A stretch of 64,000 nt of DNA. Source: Azospirillum doebereinerae (GTDB lineage: Bacteria; Pseudomonadota; Alphaproteobacteria; Azospirillales; Azospirillaceae). The stretch is from positions 62,001-126,000 of the forward strand of contig NZ_RZIJ01000016.1 of assembly GCF_003989665.1 (NCBI RefSeq), written 5' to 3'. Positions 16,104 to 25,700 of this stretch are shown here, one piece after another (position 1 is the stretch's first letter; each line of letters opens with the position of its first letter). Below the pieces are notes generated by a model. It saw only the letters and a program-made list of their open reading frames with translations, did no database searches and was not told the DNA's origin. Both the position numbers and the translations under genes were made by a program.

Positions 16104-17788
16104 GCGTCGTCCACACCCCCTGGCCGGACGACCTCGCCGCCGCCTACCGCGCCAAGGGCTATTGGCGCGACGAGCCGCTGACCGACGTGATCACCCGCCA
16201 CAAAGGCGAGACGGCGGCGGCCACCGCCATCCTGTGCGGGGAACGCGCTTTCTCCTACACCGCGTTGGACCGGCTGTCCGACCGGTTGGCCTGGGCCCTG
16301 CAACGGCGCGGGCTGCGGGCCGGCGACACCGCGCTGGTGCAGTTGCCCAACCGCGCCGAGTTCTACGTGGTGTTCTTCGCGCTGCTGAAATGCGGCGCCG
16401 TCCCGGTCAACGCCCTGAACAACCACGGCGCGTTCGAGCTGTTGTCCTACGCCGGCCAGATCGAGCCGCGTCTGGCGGTGCTGTGGCGCGGTCACGCGCT
16501 GGTCGAGCCCGATCCGCGCGGCGAACGCCCCGACTCGCTGCTCGGACAACTCGGCGGCAGCGTCGGGCTGAACCGCGTGCTGCTGCTGGACGAGGCGGCG
16601 GACGACGATTGCCTGGACGGCTTCGCCTGGGCGGACGGCGCGGCGTTGGACGCGGCGGAAGATGGGCGGCCGGAAGGGGCGATCGACGCCAAGGGCGTCG
16701 CCTTCTTCCAGCTGTCCGGCGGCAGCACCGGAACGCCCAAGCTGATCCCCCGCACGCACAACGACTATCTCTACAGCGTCCGCCAGAGCGTGGAGGTCTG
16801 CGGCCTCGACGCCACCTGCCGCTTCCTCTGCGCGCTGCCGGCGCCGCACAATTTCACGCTCAGCTCGCCCGGCGCGCTGGGCGTGTTCCTGGCCGGCGGC
16901 ACGGTGGTGATGGCCGGCGATCCCGGCCCGGCGACCTGCTTCCCGCTGATCGAACGCCACCGCGTCACCTGGGCGGCGCTGGTTCCCCCGGTGCTGACGC
17001 TGTGGCTGGCGGAAGCGGGACACACGGCGGCGGATCTGTCCAGCCTGGAGGTCGTCCAGGTCGGCGGCGCCAAGCTCAGCGCCTCCTTCGCGGAGCGGGT
17101 TCCGGCGGAGCTCGGCTGCCGGCTGCAACAGGTCTTCGGCATGGCCGAGGGGCTGGTGAACTACACCCGGCTGGACGACGATCCCTGGACGGTCTTCAAC
17201 ACGCAGGGCCGCCCGATGAGCCCCGACGACGAGATCCGCATCCTGGATCCGTCCGGCCACCCCGTCGCCCCCGGCGAGGCGGGGGAGCTGTGGACGCGCG
17301 GCCCCTACACCTTCCGCGGCTATTACAAGGCCGACCTGCACAACGCCCGCGTCTTCGACGCCGAGGGCTTCTACAGCAGCGGCGATCTGGTCAGCCGGAC
17401 CCCCGAGGGCAACCTGATCGTCTGCGGCCGCAGCAAGGACCAGATCAACCGGGGCGGCGAGAAGATCGACGCGCAGGAGGTCGAGGACGTTCTGGCCGGC
17501 CACGCCCAGGTGAACTTCGCCGCCGTGGTCGCCATGCCCGACGCCCTGATGGGCGAGCGCAGCTGCGCCTTCGTCCTGGCCGCCCCCGGCACCAAGGCGT
17601 CCGGCCTGCGCCGCTTCCTGCGGGAGCGCGGCCTGGCCGATTACAAGATGCCCGACAAGATCGTCTTCGTGGACTCCCTGCCCAAGACGGCGGTCGGCAA
17701 GATCGACAAGCAGCTCCTGCGCGAAACCCTGAAGCGGGAACAGCCGGACCTGAACGCGGCGCCCGTCCGCTCCACCGTGACGGCCTGA
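16100..17788 (+). CDS. entE: 2,3-dihydroxybenzoate-AMP ligase EntE/DhbE
   Basis: A 562-residue adenylating enzyme that activates 2,3-dihydroxybenzoate and loads it on the aryl carrier domain of EntB. It opens with a characteristic YRAKGYWRDEPL. The phosphate loop reads LSGGSTGTPKLIPRTHNDY. The aryl-acid pocket region is PAPHNFTLSSPG, where the Asn after the paired Pro-His is the residue that marks DHB/salicylate ligases. The later motifs VFGMAEGLVNYTRLDD, GDLVSRTPEGNLIVCGRSKDQ and KTAVGKIDK are intact. The GTG start at 16100 overlaps the entC stop (GTGA), placing the conserved N-terminus at residue 10. Confidence 0.95.
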   Translation: MSVVHTPWPDDLAAAYRAKGYWRDEPLTDVITRHKGETAAATAILCGERAFSYTALDRLSDRLAWALQRRGLRAGDTALVQLPNRAEFYVVFFALLKCGAVPVNALNNHGAFELLSYAGQIEPRLAVLWRGHALVEPDPRGERPDSLLGQLGGSVGLNRVLLLDEAADDDCLDGFAWADGAALDAAEDGRPEGAIDAKGVAFFQLSGGSTGTPKLIPRTHNDYLYSVRQSVEVCGLDATCRFLCALPAPHNFTLSSPGALGVFLAGGTVVMAGDPGPATCFPLIERHRVTWAALVPPVLTLWLAEAGHTAADLSSLEVVQVGGAKLSASFAERVPAELGCRLQQVFGMAEGLVNYTRLDDDPWTVFNTQGRPMSPDDEIRILDPSGHPVAPGEAGELWTRGPYTFRGYYKADLHNARVFDAEGFYSSGDLVSRTPEGNLIVCGRSKDQINRGGEKIDAQEVEDVLAGHAQVNFAAVVAMPDALMGERSCAFVLAAPGTKASGLRRFLRERGLADYKMPDKIVFVDSLPKTAVGKIDKQLLRETLKREQPDLNAAPVRSTVTA

Positions 17789-17801
17789 ACGGAACACCAC
17801 C

Positions 17802-18668
17802 ATGACCATCCGATCCATCGCCCCCTACGCCCTGCCGACCGCCGCCGACCTGACGGCCGACAAGGTGTCCTGGCCCTTCGACCCCGCCAAGGCGGTGCTG
17901 CTGATTCACGACATGCAGGACTACTTCATGGCGTTCTACGGCGCCGGCAACCCCGCCATCGCGCAGTGCACCGCGACCATCGCCACGTTGCGCGCGCGCT
18001 GCAAGGCGCTGGGCGTGCCGGTCGTCTACACCGCCCAGCCGCCCGAGCAGTCCGACGCCGACCGCGGCCTGCTGAACGACATGTGGGGTCCGGGGCTGAC
18101 CCGCCGGCCCGAGGAGGCCGGCATCGTCGCGGCGCTCGCCCCCGACGCCGACGACACGGTGCTGACCAAGTGGCGCTACAGCGCCTTCTTCCGTTCGCCG
18201 CTCGCCGAGACGATGGCGGAGGGCGGGCGCGACCAGCTGGTCATCTGCGGCATCTACGGCCACATCGGCGTGATGCAGACGGCGGTCGACGCCTTCATGC
18301 GCGGCATCAAGCCGTTCCTGGTCGCCGACGCCATCTGCGACTTCTCCCGCGAGGACCATCTGATGGCGCTGCGCTACGTCGGGCGCAACGCGGGCCGCAC
18401 CGTGCATTCCAGCGAGATTCTGGCGGCGGGTGGCGAGCCCATGCTGTCGAAGGAGGGCCTGCGCGCCAAGCTCGCCGGCGTCCTCGACGAGACGCCGGGC
18501 GACACCGACAACCTGATGGATTACGGCCTGGATTCCATCGCCGTGATGCAGTTGATCGGCGACTGGAAGAAGGCCGGGATCGAGGTCAGCTTCGTCGAAC
18601 TGGCGAAGTTCCCGACCATCGACGGCTGGTGGAGCCTGCTGCAAACCCGCCAAGCGCTCGCGGCCTGA
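17802..18668 (+). CDS. entB: Isochorismatase and aryl carrier protein EntB/DhbB
   Basis: A 288-residue two-domain protein. Residues 1-205 form the isochorismatase (LLIHDMQDYFMAFYG with the catalytic Asp; VLTKWRYSAFF with the Lys; CGIYGHIGVM). This domain makes 2,3-dihydro-2,3-dihydroxybenzoate. Residues 215-288 form the aryl carrier domain with the phosphopantetheine serine in MDYGLDSIAVMQL, about residue 246. The domain order and total length match E. coli EntB (285 residues). It follows entE by 13 bp. No phosphopantetheinyl transferase gene is in the window, so the carrier must be primed by an enzyme encoded elsewhere. Confidence 0.96.
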   Translation: MTIRSIAPYALPTAADLTADKVSWPFDPAKAVLLIHDMQDYFMAFYGAGNPAIAQCTATIATLRARCKALGVPVVYTAQPPEQSDADRGLLNDMWGPGLTRRPEEAGIVAALAPDADDTVLTKWRYSAFFRSPLAETMAEGGRDQLVICGIYGHIGVMQTAVDAFMRGIKPFLVADAICDFSREDHLMALRYVGRNAGRTVHSSEILAAGGEPMLSKEGLRAKLAGVLDETPGDTDNLMDYGLDSIAVMQLIGDWKKAGIEVSFVELAKFPTIDGWWSLLQTRQALAA

Positions 18669-18673
18669 TCGCC

Positions 18674-19459
18674 ATGGCGACCCTCACCATGACCGACCAC
18701 ACCACCGCGCAAGCCTTCCTCGGCCAGACCGTCTGGGTGACCGGCGTCAACCAGGGCATCGGGCTGGCGGTGGCGGAGACCTTCACGGCGCAGGGCGCCG
18801 AGGTGATCGGCTTCGACCTGCGCCACGACGAAACGGTGGAGCGCCCGTTCCGCCGGCTGGCGCTCGACGTCACCGACGCCGAGGCCGTCGCCCGCACCTG
18901 CGAGGAGCTGTTCGCGGCGGGGACCGGGATCGACGCCCTGGTCAACGTCGCCGGCATCCTCCGGCTCGGCGCGCTGGAAACGCTCGGCCTCGACGACTGG
19001 CAACAGAGCTTCGCGGTCAACGCCGCCGGCCCCTTCCACCTGATGCGGGCGGTCGTTCCCGTCCTCAAGCGCCAAGGGAAGGGCTGCATCGTCAGCGTGT
19101 CCTCCAACGCGGCGCATGTGCCGCGCGCGCGGATGGCGGTCTACGGCGCCTCCAAGGCGGCGCTGACCAGCCTGACCATGACCGCCGGGCTGGAACTGGC
19201 CCCCTTCGGAATCCGCTGCAACGTGGTGTCGCCCGGCTCCACCGACACGCCGATGCTGCGCGGCATGTGGTCGGACGCCGACGGCGCCGCGCGCACCATC
19301 GCCGGCAACCACGCCCAGCACCGCATCGGCATTCCGCTGGGCAAGCTGGCGACCCCGCAGGACATCGCCAACACGGTGGTCTTCCTCGCCTCCCCCGCCG
19401 CCGGCCACATCACCATGATGGACGTCCTGGTCGACGGCGGCGCGACCCTGGGCAAATAA
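18674..19459 (+). CDS. entA: 2,3-dihydro-2,3-dihydroxybenzoate dehydrogenase EntA/DhbA
   Basis: A 261-residue short-chain dehydrogenase that oxidises the EntB product to 2,3-dihydroxybenzoate with NAD. The cofactor motif is VTGVNQGIG near residue 23. NVAGILRLG, the catalytic serine in VSVSSNAAHVPR and the YGASK tyrosine-lysine pair are intact. The segment NAAHVPR and the ending PMLRGMW...GIPLGKLATPQDIANTV are typical of EntA rather than general SDRs. ATG 18674 starts five bases after the entB stop with no separate strong ribosome site, suggesting coupling. The longer frame to 17966 overlaps entB and is rejected. Confidence 0.95.
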   Translation: MATLTMTDHTTAQAFLGQTVWVTGVNQGIGLAVAETFTAQGAEVIGFDLRHDETVERPFRRLALDVTDAEAVARTCEELFAAGTGIDALVNVAGILRLGALETLGLDDWQQSFAVNAAGPFHLMRAVVPVLKRQGKGCIVSVSSNAAHVPRARMAVYGASKAALTSLTMTAGLELAPFGIRCNVVSPGSTDTPMLRGMWSDADGAARTIAGNHAQHRIGIPLGKLATPQDIANTVVFLASPAAGHITMMDVLVDGGATLGK

Positions 19460-19471
19460 GGAACGGCAAGC

Positions 19472-19678
19472 ATGAGCAACGAACAGTATGTCAGCCCGTT
19501 CGACGACGAACGGCACGCGTTCCTGGTGTTGGTCAACGACGCGCGCCAGCACAGCCTGTGGCCGGTCTTCGCCGCCGTCCCGGACGGCTGGAAGACGGTC
19601 TTCGGGCCGGCGGAGCGCGTCGCCTGCCTCACCCACATCGAGGCGTCCTGGACGGAGCTGACCCCCGCCGGCGCTTGA
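19472..19678 (+). CDS. MbtH-like protein (NRPS activator)
   Basis: A 68-residue MbtH-like protein, a small cytoplasmic partner needed for folding or activity of many adenylation domains. The family tryptophans and flanking pattern are present: NEQYVSPFDDE at the start, LVNDARQHSLWPVF, VPDGWKTVFG and CLTHIEASWTEL. A ribosome site AAGGAA lies ten bases upstream. It sits 12 bp after entA and 46 bp before the NRPS, as YbdZ accompanies EntF, so its partner is surely one or both adenylation domains of that enzyme. Confidence 0.95.
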   Translation: MSNEQYVSPFDDERHAFLVLVNDARQHSLWPVFAAVPDGWKTVFGPAERVACLTHIEASWTELTPAGA

Positions 19679-19724
19679 GCGCGACGACCAGCCTCGACAC
19701 CACACCCCCTCGGTTTCGCTCGAC

Positions 19725-22700
19725 ATGATGGAACAGGATACGGCCATGCGGGACATTCCCCTGGTAGGCACGCAGCTCGGCATCTGGCTGGCGGATCAGG
19801 TTGCGACGCGCAAGAACGCCTACGTCATCGCCCACGCCATCGAGCTGCGCGGCGCGGTCGATGCGGACCGGCTGGCCCGCGCGATCCGCCTGGGGCTGGC
19901 CGAGGCCGACACCGTCACCGCGACCTACGCCCAGCGCGACGGCGCGGCGTTCCAGACGGTCCGCGAGCCGGGCGACGCCCTCCTGGTGCCCGAACCCGAA
20001 AGGCTCGACGTGACGGGGGCGGCGGATCCGGCCGGGGTCGCGCGGGCCGTCATGGAGGCCGATCTGGCGCAGGACCTGACGGCGGACGGTTGCGCCCCGC
20101 TGTGCCGGCAGATCCTGATCGACGCCTCGACCGCCGGGGAGGGTCCGCGCTGGTTCTGGTACCAGCGCTACCACCACATCATGCTGGACGGCTTCAGCTT
20201 CAACGCGCTGACCCGCCGGATCGCCACCCTCTATGGCGCGCTGATGCGGGATGAGCCGGCCGGGGAATCGCCCTTCGTCTCCGTCGCGGCGGTGGTCGAG
20301 GAGGAGCGGGCCTACGAAGCCTCGGCGGGATTCGAGAAAGACCGCGCCTTCTGGCGGGATTGCTGCGCCACCCTTCCGGCCCCCTTCACCCTGTCCACAC
20401 GCGGCGGCAAGCCGACCGAACAGCAGGCGACCTCCGAGGTCGTCGGCCACGCCGCCCGGCTTGCGCCGGAGACGGCGGCGGGCCTGCGCGACCTCGCCGG
20501 GGCCGGGAAGGTCGCGGTCTCCGACCTGATCATGGCCGCCATCGCCGTCTACCTCTACCGCCTGTCGGGTGAATCCCGCCAAGTGGTCGGCTTCCCCTTC
20601 ATGCGGCGCATGGGGTCGGTGGCGATCGATTCGGTGGCGCCGGTGGTCAACGTGCTGCCGCTGCGCATCGACGTGACGGACGAGCTGACCCTGACCGCCG
20701 TCGCCGGCCGGATCCGGGCCGCGCTGAAGGAAACCCGCCGCCACCAGCGCTACGACGCGGAGCGGATCCAGCGCGACCTGAACCTCGTCGGCTCGGGCAA
20801 GGGGCTGTACGGCCCCATCGTCAACTACCGCATGTTCGACTACGACCTGGACTTCGCGGGCGTCGGCGGCGTCACCCACCATCTGGCGACCGGTCCGGTG
20901 GACGATTTCGAGTTCGGCGTGCTGATCCAGGGCGAGGCAGTGACACTGGAGCTGCGCGCCGACCGGACCCGCTACGACACGGCGGATCTCGCCCGCCACG
21001 CCGAGCGGCTGAACGGCCTTCTGGACGCGGTCCTGCGCGATCCGGCGACGCCCGCCGGGCGCATGCCGGTGATCGGCAGGGCGGAAGCCGAGGCCATCGC
21101 CGCGTGGTCCGCCGGCCCGGTCTTCGACGCGCCCTCCCGGCCGTCGAGCGTCATCGACGTGCTGTACCGGCAGGCCCAGGAGACGCCGGACGCCACCGCG
21201 CTGGTCTTCGGCAACACCACGCTCAGCTTCGCCGAGCTGTCGCGCCGCGTCTCGCGCGTCGCCCGCGCGCTGATCCGGCGCGGCGTGGGCACCGGTAACG
21301 TGATCGCGGTGGCGGTGCCGCGCTCGGTCGACACGGTGGTGGCGATGCTGGCGGTGATGGCGAGCGGCGCCACCCATCTGCCGCTCGACCTCGACTACCC
21401 GTCCGACCGCCTCGCCATGATGTGCGAGGACGCCCGCCCGGTCTGCGCCCTGACCTGGTCGCTGGTCGCCGGCCGCCTGCCCGCCGGGCTGGACATCCTG
21501 CGGCTGGACGACCCGGAGTTCATGGCCGCCTGCGAGGAATTGTCCGGCGCCCCCGTCACCGCCTCGGAACGCCGGGGCGTGCTGGACGGGGCGACGGTCG
21601 CCTACGTCATCTTCACCTCGGGCTCCACCGGACGGCCCAAGGGCGTGATGAACACCCATGGCGCCCTGCTGAACCTGCTGCTGTCGCACACCGGCACCCT
21701 CTACGGGCCGGCGCTGTCCGCCTTCGCCAAGCGCCGTCCCGGACGGACGCTGCGCGCCGCCCACACCCATTCCTTCTCCTTCGATTCGTCCTGGCTCCAG
21801 ATGTTCTGGATGCTGCTGGGCCAGGAGCTGCACGTCTTCGACGAGGATATGCGGCGCGACGCCTACGCGCTGGTCCAGGAGGTCGAGCGCCGCCGGATCG
21901 ACGCGCTGGATCTGCCGCCCTCCTTCTGCGCGCAGATGCTGGCCTGCGGGCTGATGGCGCCCGACCGCCACCGCCCGACGATGATCCTGATCGGCGGCGA
22001 GGCCGCCTCGCCCGCGCTGTGGGCCGAGCTGCGCCGTCACCCCGACCTGCACGCCTGCAACCTCTACGGCCCGACCGAGAACACGGTCGACACGCTGCGG
22101 GCGCCGGTGTCCGTGTCCGAGCGGCCGGTCGTCGGCCGCCCGGTCGGCAACGTCCGCGTCCACGTGCTGGACGCGCGGCTGCGGCCGGTCCCGGTCGGGG
22201 TGGTGGGCGAGCTGTACATCGCCGGCAAGGGGCTGGCGAAGGGCTATCTCGGGCGCCCGGATCTGACCGCGCAGCGCTTCGTCGCCGACCCGTTCCAGCC
22301 GGGCGCCGTCATGTACCGCACCGGCGATCTGGTGCGCTGGAGCGGCGACGGACAGGTCGATTTCCTCGGCCGCGCCGACCACCAGATCAAGGTGCGCGGC
22401 TACCGCATCGAGGTCGGCGAGATCGAGGGCGCGTTGCAAAAGCTCCCCGGCGTGGAGAGCGCCCTGGTGCTGGCCGAGGCGATGAACGACAGCCACCGGC
22501 TGATCGCCTATTGCGTCCTCCCCGGAATCGCCGAGGAGGAGCGCGGCCCGGCGGCCCGCGCGCTGCTGCGGGGCCTGCGCGACACCCTGCCCGACTACAT
22601 GGTGCCCGCCGCCCTGGTGGTGCTGGGCGCCTTCCCGCTGAACGTGAACGGCAAGGTCGACAAGGCCCGGCTGCCGCCGCCGATGACGGCGGAGGGCGAC

Positions 22701-25700
22701 GCCGAACCGGCGACGCTTGAGGAAACCATCCTCTGCCAAGCCATGGCGACGGTGCTGAAGCTGCCCGCCGTCGGCGCGGAGGCCGACTTCTTCGCGCTCG
22801 GCGGCGACAGCATCACCGCCATCGCGCTGGGCAGCGCGCTGCGGGCGCGGGGCTACCAGCTGCGCCCGCGCGACGTCTTCACCGGGCGCGATCCCCGGCG
22901 CATGGCCCTGGCGCTGACGCGCTTCGAACCGGCCGCAGGAACAGCGCCGACCGCCCTCGCCGTCGCGCCACTCGCGGATCTGGGCGCGTTGGAAGCCCGC
23001 TACGGCGCCGTCGCGGCGGTGGTTCCCGTGCTGCCGCTGCAAAAGGGCATGCTGTTCCACACCCAGCTCGGCGACCGGGCCAGCGTCTACAATTCCTTCA
23101 CCCGGCTCGACCTCGAAGGCCCGCTCGACGTGGAGCGGCTGCGCAACGCCTTCGACGCGGTGCTGCGCCGCTACCCGCAGTTGGGCGGGCTGTTCGACAT
23201 GGGCGGGCGGGAGGACGGGCGGGACGAGCCGATCTTCCTGATGCCGGCGCTGCCCACCGGGGAAAAACACCTTTGGCCGTGGGAGGAGCACGACCTCGCC
23301 GGGCTGGACGACGCCGCGCAAACGGCGGAGATGGCCCGGATCGAGGCCGACATCGTCGGGCGGGACTACCTCGCCCCGCGCTTCCGTTCGCTGCTGAACG
23401 CGGCGCTGATCCGGCGCGGGGAGGGCCGTTGCGCGCTGCTGATCGCCATCCACCATCTGGTGGTGGACGGCTGGTCGACGCCGCTGATCCTGCGCGACCT
23501 GCTGAAGGCGTATGGTGAGTCCGCCGACCGCCTGCCGCCGCTGGCCGTCGATTACCCGGCGGTGATCGGCCAGCTCGCCGCCCGCGATCCCGAACCGAGC
23601 CGGGCGGTGTGGGCGCGCGCGCTCGACGGCGTCACCCCCACCGTGCTGTTCGACCGGACCGCCGCCACCGGCGGCGTGGAGGAGTGCGAGGTGCGGTTGC
23701 CGAAGGCGACGACCGGGGCGCTGCTGGCCCGGATCCGGCGCGACGGCCTGACCCTGAACGTGGTGATGCAGGCGGTCTGGGGCTTGGTGCTGGGCTCCAT
23801 GGCCGGGCGCGAGGACGTGGTGTTCGGCACGCCGATCTCCGGGCGCTCGGGCGCGGTCGAGGGCATCGCCGAGCAGGTCGGGCTGTTCCTCAACACCATC
23901 CCAGTCCGCGTCCGCCTGCGTCCCGAAACCTCCTTGTGGGCGCAGATGCCCGCGATGCAGGACCGCCACATCGAACTGATGGAGAACGACGGGCTGGGGC
24001 TGGGCGACATCCAGGCCCTGGCGGGCGGCGCCACCCTGTTCGACAGCCTGCTGGTGGTCGAGAACTACCCGGACAGCGATTACCTCGGCCACGACCTGGA
24101 CGGCGTCGCGGTGCGCGGCATCCACAACCGGGGTTACAGCCATTACCCGCTGGCCCTTCTGGTGCTGCCGGGCGAGGAGCTGACCCTGCTGGTCGAGAAT
24201 CGCGGCGCCCTGCCCGACCCGCGCCGGCTGGCCGACCGCCTGCTCGGCCTGCTGACGGGCCTGATCGAGCAGCCCGAGCGCCCCGTCGCCGCCATCCCCT
24301 TGCAGACCGACGAGGAGCGCCGCTTCCTGGCGGCGGTGAACGACACCGCGCGGGCACTGCCGGCCGTGACGCTGCGCGACACGTTGGTCGCCCAGGCCGC
24401 GCGGACACCGGACGCGGTGGCGCTGATCGACGCGGAGCACAGCCTGACCTTCCGCGCGGTTCGGCATCAGGTGGCGGATCTGGCCCGGCGGCTGCGGGCG
24501 GCGGGCGTGCGGCCCGGCGACGTGGTGGCGGTCGGCCTGCCGCGTTCGGCGCGGCTGAGCCTCGCCCTGCTGGCGGTGGTCGAGGCCGGGGCGGCGTATC
24601 TGCCGCTCGACCTCGGCTACCCGGCCGAACGGCTGGGCTTCATGCTGGACGACGCCAAGCCCAGGGCGCTGGTCACCGATGCCGCCACGCGCGGCCTGTT
24701 CGGCGACGCCGTGCCGGTGCTGGCCTTCGACGCCTTGATCGAGGGAAGCGGCGACGGCATGGAAGCGGTTCCCGACAACGGGCTGACGACGGACCATCCC
24801 GCCTACGTCATCTACACCTCCGGCACCACCGGACGGCCGAAGGGGGTGGCGGTCTCGCACGGCGCCATCGTCAATCGCATCCTATGGATGCAGCACGAAT
24901 ACCCACTGACGGCCGACGACGTGATCCTGCAGAAGACGCCCTGCGGCTTCGACGTGTCGGTGTGGGAGTTCTTTTGGTCCTTCATGGTCGGGGCGCGGCT
25001 GGTGATGGCGCCACCCGACGCGCACCGCGACCCGGCGGCGCTGGTCGATCTCATCGACCGCCACCGCGTGACCACCCTGCATTTCGTGCCCTCGATGCTG
25101 GCGATCTTCACCGCCACGGTCATCGAGCAATTCGGCTCCGACGCCCCCGTCTGCGCCAGCCTGAGCCGTGTCTTTTGCAGCGGCGAGGCGCTGGGCAAGA
25201 CGCTGGCCCGCGAATTCTCCGGCCGCTTCACGGCGGAGCTGCACAACCTCTACGGACCGACGGAGGCGGCGGTGGACGTCACCCACGCCCCGGCCTTCGG
25301 CGACCTGTCCCAGGGCGGCGCCGGGGTGCCGATCGGGCGGCCGGTGTGGAACACCCAGCTGCGCATCCTCGACCACGCGCTGCGCCCGGTTCCCATCGGG
25401 GTGGGCGGCGAGCTGTACCTGTGCGGCGCGCAGCTCGCCATCGGCTATCTCGGGCGGCCGGATCTGACCGCGTCGCGCTTCGTCGCCGATCCGTTCGACT
25501 CTGGCGCGCGCATGTACCGCACCGGCGATCTGGCCCGCTGGCTGCCCGACGGCGCGGTCGAGTATCTCGGCCGCAGCGACCACCAGATCAAGATCCGGGG
25601 CCAGCGCGTCGAACTGGGCGAGATCGAGAACCAAATCGAACGCCTGCCCGGTATCGAGCACGCGGTCGTCCACGCCGTCGTTCTCGGCGACAGACGCAAG

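Noticed and set aside
19629..24860. A 1743-residue open frame on the minus strand across the NRPS gene
   Set aside because: It is the mirror of the NRPS coding phase in very GC-rich DNA, has no recognisable domain and is rich in Arg/Gly/Gln/His. The plus-strand frame has full NRPS motifs.
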